In this document: positions 33,660-43,167 of the stretch, piece by piece | How the letters are laid out: each line of letters opens with the position of its first letter | Position numbering within the stretch: the stretch's first letter is position 1 | From: Alteromonas hispanica | GTDB taxonomy: Bacteria; Pseudomonadota; Gammaproteobacteria; Enterobacterales; Alteromonadaceae | Assembly: GCF_010500915.1 (NCBI RefSeq) | Contig: NZ_JAAAWP010000007.1 | Span: 62,001 to 126,000 of the forward strand | DNA: 64,000 bases | Reading direction: 5' to 3' | Program-made: the position numbers and the translations under genes | Notes under the pieces: generated by a model | Told to the model about the DNA's origin: nothing | The model's database searches: none | What the model saw: only the letters and a program-made list of their open reading frames with translations

Positions 33660-36600
33660 GCAATGCAAATCACAACGCTGCAGTATCTCAACTTCTCGAT
33701 GTACCAAACATGCCGCTCTACGGGCGTCACCTCATTGAAGCCAGTGCAGGAACCGGTAAAACATTCAATATCACTCGCTTGTATTTACGGCTGCTGCTAG
33801 AGAAAAAGCTTACGGTAAAAGAAATTTTGGTCATGACTTTTACCAAAGCGGCAACCGAAGAAATTAAGGGAAGAGTTGCAGCCACGCTTCGCGATGCAAC
33901 GGCTGTGTTTCAGCAGGTGAGTAGCAACGAAGGTGATATTCCCGAAGGACTCGATCCCGTCTATGAGCATCTTCTAAAACTCGGTGATATAGAAGAGAGT
34001 TTAGGTCGCTTAAAAGCAGCACAGCTCGAACTCGACGAAGCCTCGGTGTTTACAATACACGGATTCTGTCAGCATGTTATTGGACAACTTGCCTTTAACA
34101 GCGGCTTTGCGATGTCGCTAAACTTGAGTAAAGACACGAGTGAGCTTTACCTGCAGGCATGTGAAGACTGGATACGAAAAGTAAGTAGTGGTGTTGATAA
34201 TTATACAGAGAATGATTTTTTGCTATTAGCCTCGTCGAGCTGGCATGTGCCTGAACGTTTACTCAGTGAGTTCTACACCAGTTTACACAGTAATTTAACC
34301 CCGCTGTTGCTTGATGAGGAGTCCGTCGAGACTTCGTTTCAACATAATTTAAATAGTCACCCTGATACGCATCAGGCTCAATTCAGCGTATTTTTAAACA
34401 GTATTGAAGAAAACGAGTCACTGATTTATCAAGAACTGATAAAAACACCTGCGCATAAAAAGACACGACCGACTGAACTTGAGGCTCTCAAAGTATGGTT
34501 GAGAGGAGGGGAGTTTACAGACGCTCCAGATGAGGCGAAAGCGTTTCTAGATAAGAGACGCTATTCACGCAATTCATCGGGCATAAAAGACATTCTCAGT
34601 CCGATAAAAGATTTCACTAAAGCAATTGAGCTAGAGATTGCTGAAAGAGATAAAACGTTGGCTCAGCTACCGGTTTTCACGCTCATTAATGAAGCTATTT
34701 CATTTGTTAAGTCAACGGTAGCAAAACAGAAAAAACAGCGGGGTATTATTGATTTCGATGACCTTATCAATATGTTAGCGGCAGAAGTTGCTAGGCCAGG
34801 CAACTCGCTGGTAGGTGAACTTCGCAAAAAATTTCCAGTGGCGCTGATTGATGAGTTCCAGGATACGGATGCCAATCAATATGCCATCTTAGATGCGGTT
34901 TACCCAAATATCCGTAAGCAGAAAGACGCCATAGAGCCAAATGCAGAGCCAACTATTGAAGGCGATTATGTAAATGAGAGAAATACTTATGCGCTGTTGA
35001 TGATTGGTGATCCAAAACAGGCAATCTATCGCTTTCGAGGAGGCGATATCTTTACCTATTTAAAAGCAGGTAAACAAGCAGACTTTCGCTGGGTAATGAA
35101 TACAAATTGGCGTTCTGTCGAAGGTATGGTGAGTGCTTATAATCGCCTATTTTACGGTGCTCCCCTTGCCTCTGAAGAGCCAACCGATGTTTTTGGCTTC
35201 GGCATTAACTATACGCAGGTTGAATTTACGCAAAAAGCCGCCGCGGCTAAACATCCGCTGTATGATCCCTGTGAGCATCGTCGTGCGATGAATTACGTCA
35301 GCATGTTTTTAGATGACAAACAGGATGCCGACACCATGCGTCGTCAAATGGCACTGTGGATTGCACAAGAAATTTATCGTTTATTGAATGAGGCGAAGTT
35401 TGACGAGGCGTCGTCCCGTCGTCCCGTGAAACCAGCAGATATAGCGATTTTGGTGAAAGACCGAAACGAAGCAAGTGTTATAAAATACGTGCTACAACAG
35501 CACGGGTTAGCCTGCGTTTATTTAAGCGACAGAAGTAACTTATTTCTTACTCCAGAGGCAAAAGACGTACTGCGTTTACTCAACGGTATTTGGCACGCCA
35601 GTGATAGTGACAAAGTTGCGGCGTGTCTAGCGTCGCCATTATGGGGATACACCCCCAAGCTTTTAGTTGATTTACTGTTTCACGAAGATGACGGCCTGTG
35701 GGATATTGCGTATGACCGCGTGCTTACATTGCGTGAGCTATGGCTGCAAAAGGGGTGTATGAGTGTATTACTGCAGCTAATGCAAGAGAGTTATACGCCC
35801 TTTGGAAACGACGTAGAGAGAGCGCTCACAAATTACCAGCATCTTGCTGAAGTACTTGAAAAAGCAAGTACCACGCATCAAAGGCCAGAACAGTTGCTCG
35901 ATTGGCTAAATAAACAAATCCATCAGCCTGAGTCTGACGAGGAAATGACCCTTCGCTTAGAAAGCGACAGTGAACTTATTCGCCTTATCACCCAGCACGG
36001 CTCTAAAGGATTAGAATATCCCATTGTATTTGTTCCTTTTGCAACCGGATATAAAGATCCTGCTAAAAATGGCAAATCCATGTCTCAAATTTTCACCTAT
36101 TACGATGAAGACAAGCAAGGGCTGCAGCTGCAACTAGGTCAAACCAAACAAGCCATTGCGAGAGTGCGAGATGAAGGGGCTGCCGAAGATATGCGACTGG
36201 CCTATGTGGCTGTTACTCGAGCAGCCCATCGCTGTTACATGGGCGTGATCCCGCTAGATGGAAATGAGAAAAGCGCATTAGCGCGTGCTCTTGGTATTAC
36301 TAAAGAAACTGACGCAAAAGATAATACTGCTGCGTCAGAGGGCGACAACGCATGGATAAACGCGCTTAACAGTGTGAGCGCGGAGACGGATGCTCACAGC
36401 TGCCATATTAGCGCAGATGAAATTGATATTACGTATTCCAGTTTCAATCGCGAAGACGCTGTACCTCAGCTTTACACGCTTCAATTCACTGGTACTGAAA
36501 GCGAAAACTGGCGACTGTATTCCTTTTCAGCGTTGAGCCGACTTACTACTCAGGGCAATATTCCTATAGCTAATAATAACGTGCAAACGATTCCCGTTAT

Positions 36601-37540
36601 CCAAACCGCCCGTGACGAGGAGTTTTCTACTTTTGCTGACGGTCGCAGTGAAAGTTCAGATTTGAATCAATACGATGCGGCTAATGCCGCGTTGACCCCT
36701 CACGTTGAGGCGGCTAACCAGTTGCGATTTACGCTTACTAAAGGGGCAAGTGCGGGCAATCTTTTACATGATCTGCTAGAGCTCAATGACTTTAGCGCAC
36801 CTGAGTGGGAAGAGCATGGCCCTGAATTACTAAATCGATTTGGTCTTGAGGAAGACAAAGCCGACTTTTTATATGAGTGGTTAAATGAAGCGCTTGAAAC
36901 GCCGCTTTATCCTCAAGAGAATTTGACCTTGAGCACTCTTCAACTGGGGCAAACGCTAAGAGAAGCTGAGTTCTATTTTCCTATGAATGAGAGTAAGTGG
37001 TCGAAGCTAAGCCGAGTTTTACAAGAGCACAGAGCAGATCTTGCCAGCCACTTTAATGTGCAAGCTCTCACGGTCCCCCGGCTTATGACAGCAAGTCTAG
37101 CGGGCATGATGCACGGCTTTATCGATTTATTGTTCGAGCATGAAGGTAAATATTATGTGGCAGATTATAAATCTACTTGGTTAGGTGACGAGATTGCCAA
37201 TTATAATCCTGGTGCACTTTTTGAGAACAATCAGCATCATTTGTACGATTTGCAGTACCTTATTTATAGCCTTGCACTGCATCGCTATTTGAAAAATACG
37301 CTAGTGGGCTACCAACCAGAGCAACATTTTGGCGGCGTGTATTACTTATATTTGCGAGGAATGCACCCAGAGAATCGAGAGGGAGAAGGGGTATTTTTCA
37401 CGCCAATTTCAAAGCATGCTTTGCACGCGTTAGATAGTCTTTTTGATGGCGAAGACTTTCAGTCTACCCCATCACCCCAGACATCAGACGCAGGGCATCA
37501 GCATTCCTTTGGCTTTTCTGACGAAGAAGGGGAAGAGTGA
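33656..37540 (+). CDS. recB: Exodeoxyribonuclease V subunit beta (RecB)
   Basis: 1294 residues. UvrD-type helicase with Walker A ASAGTGKT (29-36), LVMTFTKAATEEIK, IDEFQDTD and GSKGLEYPIVFVPF, then the C-terminal nuclease domain with GMMHGFIDLLF and VADYKST (catalytic Asp, Asp, Lys). RecB moves 3' to 5', cuts DNA and loads RecA after Chi. ATG overlaps the recC stop codon. All helicase and nuclease motifs I looked for are present. Together with RecC and RecD it repairs double-strand breaks and degrades foreign linear DNA. Confidence 0.95.
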   Translation: MSNANHNAAVSQLLDVPNMPLYGRHLIEASAGTGKTFNITRLYLRLLLEKKLTVKEILVMTFTKAATEEIKGRVAATLRDATAVFQQVSSNEGDIPEGLDPVYEHLLKLGDIEESLGRLKAAQLELDEASVFTIHGFCQHVIGQLAFNSGFAMSLNLSKDTSELYLQACEDWIRKVSSGVDNYTENDFLLLASSSWHVPERLLSEFYTSLHSNLTPLLLDEESVETSFQHNLNSHPDTHQAQFSVFLNSIEENESLIYQELIKTPAHKKTRPTELEALKVWLRGGEFTDAPDEAKAFLDKRRYSRNSSGIKDILSPIKDFTKAIELEIAERDKTLAQLPVFTLINEAISFVKSTVAKQKKQRGIIDFDDLINMLAAEVARPGNSLVGELRKKFPVALIDEFQDTDANQYAILDAVYPNIRKQKDAIEPNAEPTIEGDYVNERNTYALLMIGDPKQAIYRFRGGDIFTYLKAGKQADFRWVMNTNWRSVEGMVSAYNRLFYGAPLASEEPTDVFGFGINYTQVEFTQKAAAAKHPLYDPCEHRRAMNYVSMFLDDKQDADTMRRQMALWIAQEIYRLLNEAKFDEASSRRPVKPADIAILVKDRNEASVIKYVLQQHGLACVYLSDRSNLFLTPEAKDVLRLLNGIWHASDSDKVAACLASPLWGYTPKLLVDLLFHEDDGLWDIAYDRVLTLRELWLQKGCMSVLLQLMQESYTPFGNDVERALTNYQHLAEVLEKASTTHQRPEQLLDWLNKQIHQPESDEEMTLRLESDSELIRLITQHGSKGLEYPIVFVPFATGYKDPAKNGKSMSQIFTYYDEDKQGLQLQLGQTKQAIARVRDEGAAEDMRLAYVAVTRAAHRCYMGVIPLDGNEKSALARALGITKETDAKDNTAASEGDNAWINALNSVSAETDAHSCHISADEIDITYSSFNREDAVPQLYTLQFTGTESENWRLYSFSALSRLTTQGNIPIANNNVQTIPVIQTARDEEFSTFADGRSESSDLNQYDAANAALTPHVEAANQLRFTLTKGASAGNLLHDLLELNDFSAPEWEEHGPELLNRFGLEEDKADFLYEWLNEALETPLYPQENLTLSTLQLGQTLREAEFYFPMNESKWSKLSRVLQEHRADLASHFNVQALTVPRLMTASLAGMMHGFIDLLFEHEGKYYVADYKSTWLGDEIANYNPGALFENNQHHLYDLQYLIYSLALHRYLKNTLVGYQPEQHFGGVYYLYLRGMHPENREGEGVFFTPISKHALHALDSLFDGEDFQSTPSPQTSDAGHQHSFGFSDEEGEE

Positions 37541-37541
37541 T

Positions 37542-39533
37542 ATGGACTCAACCTTAACCAGCACCGACTCTGTGGTAATTGACAAGAACGCTTTGTTCGA
37601 ACAACTGCACGGTATTGAAGCCATTGATAAATTTATTGCTTCAGAGTTTTCTCCACTACCTGCACTAAGTGAAAAAGAAAACATTGTTTGGCTGCACGTG
37701 CTTGTGGCGCTTTCGTTTATGCAAAGGCATGGCCACAGCTGTATTTTGCTCAGTGATATAGCCAGCAAGCTTCTTTTCAACCGCTCAGAGCCGACGTTAG
37801 ACAGTTCAGATACTGCAAAAAAAGGTTATATGTTCGATGAGCTTACTCCGCTTATTGGTGTGGTGAAGAAGGCGTTGAAAGACGAACGAATTACTCAGCT
37901 TTTTGTGTACAGCAATGGGCTCTTTTACAGCCGCAGATACTATGAATTTGAACAAGAAATTGCCCATGGCATAGTGGCCAGAACAGCGTTTTCTCCCCTT
38001 ACTGACGAGGCGTCTTTGAAGGTTAAAGCCCTGTGGCCCGCGATGTTCCAATTAGCATCTGCAAACACCGTTCACAACCAGACCAGCGGAGTGCAAGACT
38101 GGCAGCAGATAGCGGTGGCAAAAAGTCTTGTACAACGATTTAGCGTAATTAACGGCGGGCCTGGCACCGGGAAGACTTACACGGTTTTGCGCTTGCTACT
38201 GGCCCTTCAGGCCTGTGAAGAGAATGTCAATATTGTACTTGCCGCTCCGACGGGTAAAGCGCAGCAGAGAATGACAGAATCTATTTCAGACAGTATTTCT
38301 GCCCTTAGAGGTAAAATCGATGATGCGTTGCTAAACCGGGTTCCTACCCATGCGGTGACAATTCATCGACTGTTAGGTTTACGGGAACACACAGTTTCAA
38401 CTAAGTACAACACGCAGAATCAACTCGCCCTTGATGTGTTAATAGTAGATGAAGCCAGCATGGTAGATCTAGCGCTTATGGCACGAATAATACGAGCGCT
38501 TCCACCTCATGCTAGGCTGTATTTCATTGGCGATGCTGAGCAGCTACCCGCGGTAGAGCTTGGCAATGTACTAGAGCAACTGGTAGACACCAGTGATGAA
38601 CTCGATGGTTTTGATGAGGAAAGAATAGGGGCTGTACCCAGTGCTTTGCGACAGCATATTGCGACCTTATGTCCGCACCTTCCGCTGTTACCTGTGGATG
38701 AAGAGGCAAAAACATGGGTACATACGTTACAAGCACCACAGCGATTTAAAGGTCAAGTGGCAGCTGTGGCAAGTGCCATTCAAAAGGGTGAGGCAACGAC
38801 TGCGTTAAGTGCTATCAATAAGGAAGATCATAAAGAAATTGCAGAGCAAGAGCCTGATATTAAGACATTGCGAGAGGGCGTTTATTTGTGGTCTGAAAAT
38901 AGCGTGTCCGAAAAGTTATTACGCAAAATGGCAACTCAGTGCTTTGCACCCATTTTTGATGCATCAGATGCAAAATCAGCATTAAAGCAATTAAACGCAG
39001 TGCGATGGTTAACGCCAGTACGTAAAGGTAATATGGGTGTTGAACGATTAAACGCGCTTGTCTTCGACGCTATCAAAAGCAAAATAACACGTCGAGAAGG
39101 AGCATTTTATCAGGGCCAGCCAATTATGATTGTGAAGAACAATCATCCTCAGCGATTATCAAATGGTGAGGTAGGCATTATCTGGCCAGATAGTAACGGA
39201 AAACTATTTGCTTGGTTTGAAGCTTCTAACGGAGAGTTACGTCATATCTCGTTATCTAGGGTCCCGCAGTTTGACACTGTTTATGCCATGACAATTCACA
39301 AGTCTCAGGGTTCTGAATTCTCTCATGTTGTATTGATACTACCAAAACCAGAAACAGAAAAGTCGGCAGCACTATTTCATAGAGGGTTAGTGTATACGGG
39401 CTTAACAAGAGCCAAAAAAGGCTGCTTGATTGTGTCAAATACCACCACCTTTAGTGACATGGTTTCTAAAGTAGACAGGCGCTACTCAGGCTTATCCGGT
39501 GCCATTCGCGATGCCGCTATCGATAGTATGTGA
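37542..39533 (+). CDS. recD: Exodeoxyribonuclease V subunit alpha (RecD)
   Basis: 663 residues from the ATG at 37542, one base after the recB stop. Walker A GGPGTGKT (about 205-212), VLIVDEASMVDL (Walker B), FIGDAEQLPAVE, and the C-terminal AMTIHKSQGSEFSHV and VYTGLTRAKK. RecD is the fast 5' to 3' helicase of RecBCD. An in-frame ATG 33 codons earlier lies within recB and is unlikely. Length is close to E. coli RecD (608) with a slightly longer N-terminal part. Confidence 0.95.
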   Translation: MDSTLTSTDSVVIDKNALFEQLHGIEAIDKFIASEFSPLPALSEKENIVWLHVLVALSFMQRHGHSCILLSDIASKLLFNRSEPTLDSSDTAKKGYMFDELTPLIGVVKKALKDERITQLFVYSNGLFYSRRYYEFEQEIAHGIVARTAFSPLTDEASLKVKALWPAMFQLASANTVHNQTSGVQDWQQIAVAKSLVQRFSVINGGPGTGKTYTVLRLLLALQACEENVNIVLAAPTGKAQQRMTESISDSISALRGKIDDALLNRVPTHAVTIHRLLGLREHTVSTKYNTQNQLALDVLIVDEASMVDLALMARIIRALPPHARLYFIGDAEQLPAVELGNVLEQLVDTSDELDGFDEERIGAVPSALRQHIATLCPHLPLLPVDEEAKTWVHTLQAPQRFKGQVAAVASAIQKGEATTALSAINKEDHKEIAEQEPDIKTLREGVYLWSENSVSEKLLRKMATQCFAPIFDASDAKSALKQLNAVRWLTPVRKGNMGVERLNALVFDAIKSKITRREGAFYQGQPIMIVKNNHPQRLSNGEVGIIWPDSNGKLFAWFEASNGELRHISLSRVPQFDTVYAMTIHKSQGSEFSHVVLILPKPETEKSAALFHRGLVYTGLTRAKKGCLIVSNTTTFSDMVSKVDRRYSGLSGAIRDAAIDSM

Positions 39534-39598
39534 ACATTATTTATATTGGTTGTGACATGCAACCCACAAATTCGAGTCATTAAAATTTAAGGAAGAAT

Positions 39599-40015
39599 AT
39601 GAAAAAAATACTTTTATTTGCAACCACTATGCTTGTGATAGGTTGTTCATCGACAGACAAGAATGCTGTCGCCCCACTAGATTTAACGAGCAGTGAAGAG
39701 TTGGTCAAAGACTATTGGGTTCTATCGGAGAGAGCTTATCCAAGTTATCCCGTATCAGCCGCAAAGCGAAAGTTAAATGGTTGTGTTGTTTTTCAATATG
39801 TAATAGACAGCGAAGGTGAACCACAAAATATAAAAACGATTAAATTTTTACCCGATAATACTTTTGTACCTGAAGGCAAGAAAGCGCTTAAAAAACTCCG
39901 TTGGAAACCATCAGAATCAAATACATCAGCTCAGCCTGTGTTAACCACCGTAGAATGGAGCTTTACCCTAGATGATGTAGCGGGGACACCTGACTGTAAG
40001 CTTGAAAGCTTATAA
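39599..40015 (+). CDS. Small lipoprotein with TonB C-terminal-like domain
   Basis: 138 residues. Signal sequence and lipobox VIGC (Cys 16). YPVSAAKRKLNGCVVFQYVIDSEGEPQNIKTI and KALKKLRWKP match the C-terminal domain of TonB-like proteins, but the transmembrane anchor and Pro-rich spacer of true TonB are missing. Such lipoproteins with a lone TonB-C domain are common in Alteromonadales; function unknown. AAGGA precedes the ATG. Stands alone after the recD gene. Confidence 0.75.
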   Translation: MKKILLFATTMLVIGCSSTDKNAVAPLDLTSSEELVKDYWVLSERAYPSYPVSAAKRKLNGCVVFQYVIDSEGEPQNIKTIKFLPDNTFVPEGKKALKKLRWKPSESNTSAQPVLTTVEWSFTLDDVAGTPDCKLESL

Positions 40016-40104
40016 AAAGCGGCTTGTAAGTTGAGGTGTCACGTTAGTATGTCCAGTTGTTTTTAGTGTTGGCAAGACACTATCAAAAATTATCAGTCAC
40101 AAAC

Positions 40105-40515
40105 TCACATTGGTGTGAAATAAAAGGCGCCGTGTTTGAGAGCCTCAGATGAGGTCTTTGCTATTGGATAAAAGCGTGTTGGTGTATTAACCCGTAAAAT
40201 CCCGCCGTCACAGTGTAAAAACTGAGACGGTAGAAAAGGCGGCGCTGTCTCATCCTGGTTGAACTGAATACCCTCTTCAACGCACAAATAGGCAAGCCCT
40301 CCTAGATCTAGCCAACCAATTACGCTATCTGGGTTGGCAATAAAGCTTGCATGCTCGATAATGTCACTGTGTAGGGTAACATTGGCACCGAAAACAGGTT
40401 TTGTTTGAATAGCCAAGTTTACCGACGGTTTTAACGTAAGCTTGTAAAGGCCATGCACCATGGGTGTAATAGCGTTGCTTGGCTTATTCATCGTTTTTAA
40501 CGTATGCATTCTCAT
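40105..40515 (-). CDS. Unrecognised soluble protein
   Basis: 136 residues. No signal peptide or membrane segment. The sequence alternates short strands with loops; FLHCDGGILRVNTPTRFYPIAKT and LDLGGLAYLCVEEG look like a beta-rich fold. I do not recognise a family. Start is uncertain: ATGs at 40515, 40509 and 40491 are all possible and none has a good ribosome site. It converges with the TonB-C lipoprotein gene. Confidence 0.45.
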   Translation of the reverse strand: MRMHTLKTMNKPSNAITPMVHGLYKLTLKPSVNLAIQTKPVFGANVTLHSDIIEHASFIANPDSVIGWLDLGGLAYLCVEEGIQFNQDETAPPFLPSQFLHCDGGILRVNTPTRFYPIAKTSSEALKHGAFYFTPM

Positions 40516-40647
40516 TAACGCGACAAAGTGTGATTAATTGTAGTGTGGCGTATCGTTGAAGAAGATGCGTTGATGTGGATCAACGGGATGTTTTGTTAGT
40601 AAATCATTGGCTAATAGTCATTTCAGTAATACAACTTTGAGAGTTCT

Positions 40648-41052
40648 GTGAGTGAATTAAATACCAACCCGTTTAGTGCAAATGATGCAAGTGAGAGCAC
40701 GACGGCCAGCTTTAGATTTTTACGTCTAGATCGAATGCAAGCATATACGCTTAAAAGAGAAATCGCGGAAGCATCGTTTTACGAAAACACCGACACCGGT
40801 GATTTTGTAGGGCTGCTGCCGCTAAAAGAGCCTGTTTTCGATGCGTTAAACGACTTCTTAATTCGTCAGCAAATTAGTTATGACGCGTGTGATCTTTTTG
40901 TACAGACTAAACTAGCAAGCGCGGGCGCTGAGGTTAGTTCAGGGTCCAGAACACTCTGTAAATCAGAGCACAAACCAGAAGTTAGTATTCCTCGTGAAGT
41001 GAATAAAATTCTGAAATATATTGATTGTAGAATTACCGTTGCTGTTCAATAG
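40648..41052 (+). CDS. Unrecognised acidic protein
   Basis: 134 residues, GTG start with GAGAG upstream. FRFLRLDRMQAYTLKREIAEASFYENTDTGDFVGLLPLKEPVFDALNDFLIRQQISYDACDLFV reads as a compact alpha/beta domain, with a helix near the C-terminus. No family recognised. It stands between a minus-strand unknown and the Trp-rich gene. Confidence 0.5.
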   Translation: MSELNTNPFSANDASESTTASFRFLRLDRMQAYTLKREIAEASFYENTDTGDFVGLLPLKEPVFDALNDFLIRQQISYDACDLFVQTKLASAGAEVSSGSRTLCKSEHKPEVSIPREVNKILKYIDCRITVAVQ

Positions 41053-41160
41053 CATTACAGATAAACAACTACTACATATCGACAAACGAGATTCTGCCGC
41101 ATTTATTATCTGAATTTGTGCCAAACAGCTATTTTTTCAAGCCGTTATTTAACTAAGCTT

Positions 41161-41187
41161 TTATTAAACAAGCTGTTATTAAACAAG
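41161..41187 (+). repeat. Direct repeat TTATTAAACAAG, two copies
   Basis: Exact copies at 41161-41172 and 41176-41187, with a diverged third copy upstream (near 41144). Short slippage-type repeat in the 187-base gap before the Trp-rich gene. Confidence 0.5.
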
Positions 41188-41239
41188 TGCAATGCTGTGG
41201 CATTCACGACTTACAACCCCATCAAGTAAGAGTTCTCTT

Positions 41240-41461
41240 ATGTCATCACATCAAATCAATCCAAAAAAGTTACATCATAGTAAATGGACATCAACATCGC
41301 CCGTGAACAAAGAAAAGCATTTTATGGTTACAGAAGTTAACTTTGACGAAGACGGTTTAATTACTGCATGCCTATTAGAATCGGTGATGTCAGAAACTGA
41401 GTATTCAATTGACTGGCGAGAGCTAAAAGACACAACAAAGTGGCGACAGGGCTGGAAGTAG
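41240..41461 (+). CDS. TIGR02450-family Trp-rich protein
   Basis: 73 residues from the ATG at 41240. INPKKLHHSKWTSTSPVNKEKHFMVTEVNFDEDG, ESVMSETEYSIDWRELKDTTKWRQGWK match the conserved small Trp-rich proteins of TIGR02450, found in marine gammaproteobacteria and cyanobacteria. Almost the whole length is the domain. Soluble, basic, unknown function. An upstream in-frame ATG (41192) adds 16 residues with no match and no ribosome site. Confidence 0.85.
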   Translation: MSSHQINPKKLHHSKWTSTSPVNKEKHFMVTEVNFDEDGLITACLLESVMSETEYSIDWRELKDTTKWRQGWK

Positions 41462-41524
41462 CTCGAGTAAAACTGTTGGCACACCGTCTAAATTTTAAAA
41501 CGCAAAAGGCGCTTCACAGATAGC

Positions 41525-43060
41525 ATGAATTTTGAAAATAATGTAAACCCTAGACCTAAAATAAACATTCCGCTTTTCGCTATTACTGCGGGCTTTATTA
41601 CCCTGTTTTGTCTAATGGCATTGATAGATGTTAAAACACTCGCTCAATGGGTAGACAGCAGTTTTGATTGGTCGGTAAGGCATTTTGGGCTGTACTGGCA
41701 GTTGCTTTTACTTGCCACGTTTTTAATTGGCATTGTAATGGCCTGCATGCCTGGGGCTCGCTCAGTCATGGGGAATATAGACAAGCCCGAGTTCTCAAAC
41801 TTTCAGTGGGGCTCCATGATCATGAGTACGCTGCTAGCCGGCGGCGGTGTATTTTGGGCTGCGGGCGAGCCCATGGCCCATTTCTTGAGCGTTCCTCCGG
41901 TATTTGGCGATGTCAAAGCGGGTACTGAAGAGGCCACCGTCTATGCGTTGGCGCAATCTTATCTTCATTGGGGGTTTCTCGCGTGGGCTATTTTAGGCAG
42001 TCTTACTACCATCATGTTAATGCACTATCACTATGAAAAAGGTTTACCATTAGCCCCTAGAACTCTGCTTTATCCGGTGTTCAAGCACCGGGCAATCGAA
42101 GGACCTATTGGTACAGTCACAGATGCGGTATGCATTATCGCAGTGGTTGCAGGAACCGTTGGGCCAATTGGCTTTCTGGGGTTACAAGTAAGCTATGGTT
42201 TAAACTCCTTGTTTGATATAGCCGATAATGCAACTACACAAACTATTGTGATTGGTGTACTTACGGTAATTTACGTTGCCTCGGCCATAACAGGTGTTAC
42301 CAAAGGAATACAATTATTGAGTCGGCTAAATATGATTTTAGCGGTGGTTTTGCTGGCCTTTTTAATGATCTCCACCAGTGCGTTGGTGATTCTATCTAGC
42401 TTTTTCGATGCCTTAGTGATTCACGTTACAAACTTTTTTCAAATGGCGCTATACCGAGGAGACGCTGGCGTTTTTGGTGATGCAGGCTGGCTTGGCTGGT
42501 GGACAGTGTTTTTTTGGGGGTGGTTTATTGGCTACGGCCCTATGATGGCTATTTTCATTGCGCGTATAAGTAAGGGCCGTTCTATCCGCGCTATTATTTT
42601 CATGCTGTCTATCATTGCACCGCTTATTACTATGTTCTGGTTTACCATTGTTGGGGGAACTGGGCTGTCTTTAGAGTTATCTTCACCCGGCACTATCTCA
42701 ACGGCATTTGAGGGCTTTAATCTGCCTGCGGCGTTGCTTGCTATTACACAGGCGCTGCCTCTAGGTGCCATTGTGTCGTTCATGTTTTTATTACTTACCA
42801 TGACCTTTGTAGCCACCACAGGTGACTCTATGACTTATGTGTTGTCTGTATCTATGTCGAATTCCGACCAGCCAGCCACCTTTGTAAGGGTATTTTGGGG
42901 CATTGCAATGGGACTAATGGCAGCTATTCTTATCATGATTGGCTCTGGCGGTATCGATAAACTACAGGCATTTATTGTGGTGAGCGCTGTACCTGTATCG
43001 CTTATTTTACTTCCTTCGCTGTGGGATGCTCCGCGAATTGTAAAATCTAAAAAGCCGTGA
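41525..43060 (+). CDS. BCCT-family transporter, diverged
   Basis: 511 residues with about 12 membrane helices. MSTLLAGGGVFWAAGEPMAHFLSVPP, LAQSYLHWGFLAWAILG, GVTKGIQLLSRLN and IARISKGRSIR are the BCCT signature blocks (choline, betaine, carnitine uptake). The usual Trp-rich segment before IARIS (W-W-I-S-W-S-P-F-V) reads GWFIGYGPMMA here, so two of the aromatic residues that hold the ammonium group are missing. Substrate may therefore not be a betaine. Monocistronic: an imperfect hairpin follows the stop. Confidence 0.85.
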   Translation: MNFENNVNPRPKINIPLFAITAGFITLFCLMALIDVKTLAQWVDSSFDWSVRHFGLYWQLLLLATFLIGIVMACMPGARSVMGNIDKPEFSNFQWGSMIMSTLLAGGGVFWAAGEPMAHFLSVPPVFGDVKAGTEEATVYALAQSYLHWGFLAWAILGSLTTIMLMHYHYEKGLPLAPRTLLYPVFKHRAIEGPIGTVTDAVCIIAVVAGTVGPIGFLGLQVSYGLNSLFDIADNATTQTIVIGVLTVIYVASAITGVTKGIQLLSRLNMILAVVLLAFLMISTSALVILSSFFDALVIHVTNFFQMALYRGDAGVFGDAGWLGWWTVFFWGWFIGYGPMMAIFIARISKGRSIRAIIFMLSIIAPLITMFWFTIVGGTGLSLELSSPGTISTAFEGFNLPAALLAITQALPLGAIVSFMFLLLTMTFVATTGDSMTYVLSVSMSNSDQPATFVRVFWGIAMGLMAAILIMIGSGGIDKLQAFIVVSAVPVSLILLPSLWDAPRIVKSKKP

Positions 43061-43088
43061 AAACGGCTTGCGCCTTTCTCACGGCTTT
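43051..43088 (+). terminator. Hairpin at the end of the BCCT gene
   Basis: AAAGCCGTGA (43051-43060, including the stop) pairs with TCACGGCTTT (43079-43088), a 10-base perfect stem. The tail has only a short T run, so termination is uncertain; it also lies 80 bases past the convergent oxidoreductase gene. Confidence 0.5.
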
Positions 43089-43167
43089 AATGTATTTATG
43101 TTTCAGCGCCAGCGATATTGCTAATGCAAGTCGCTAGCACATCGGTCATCGCAAATGCGGGAAAACG

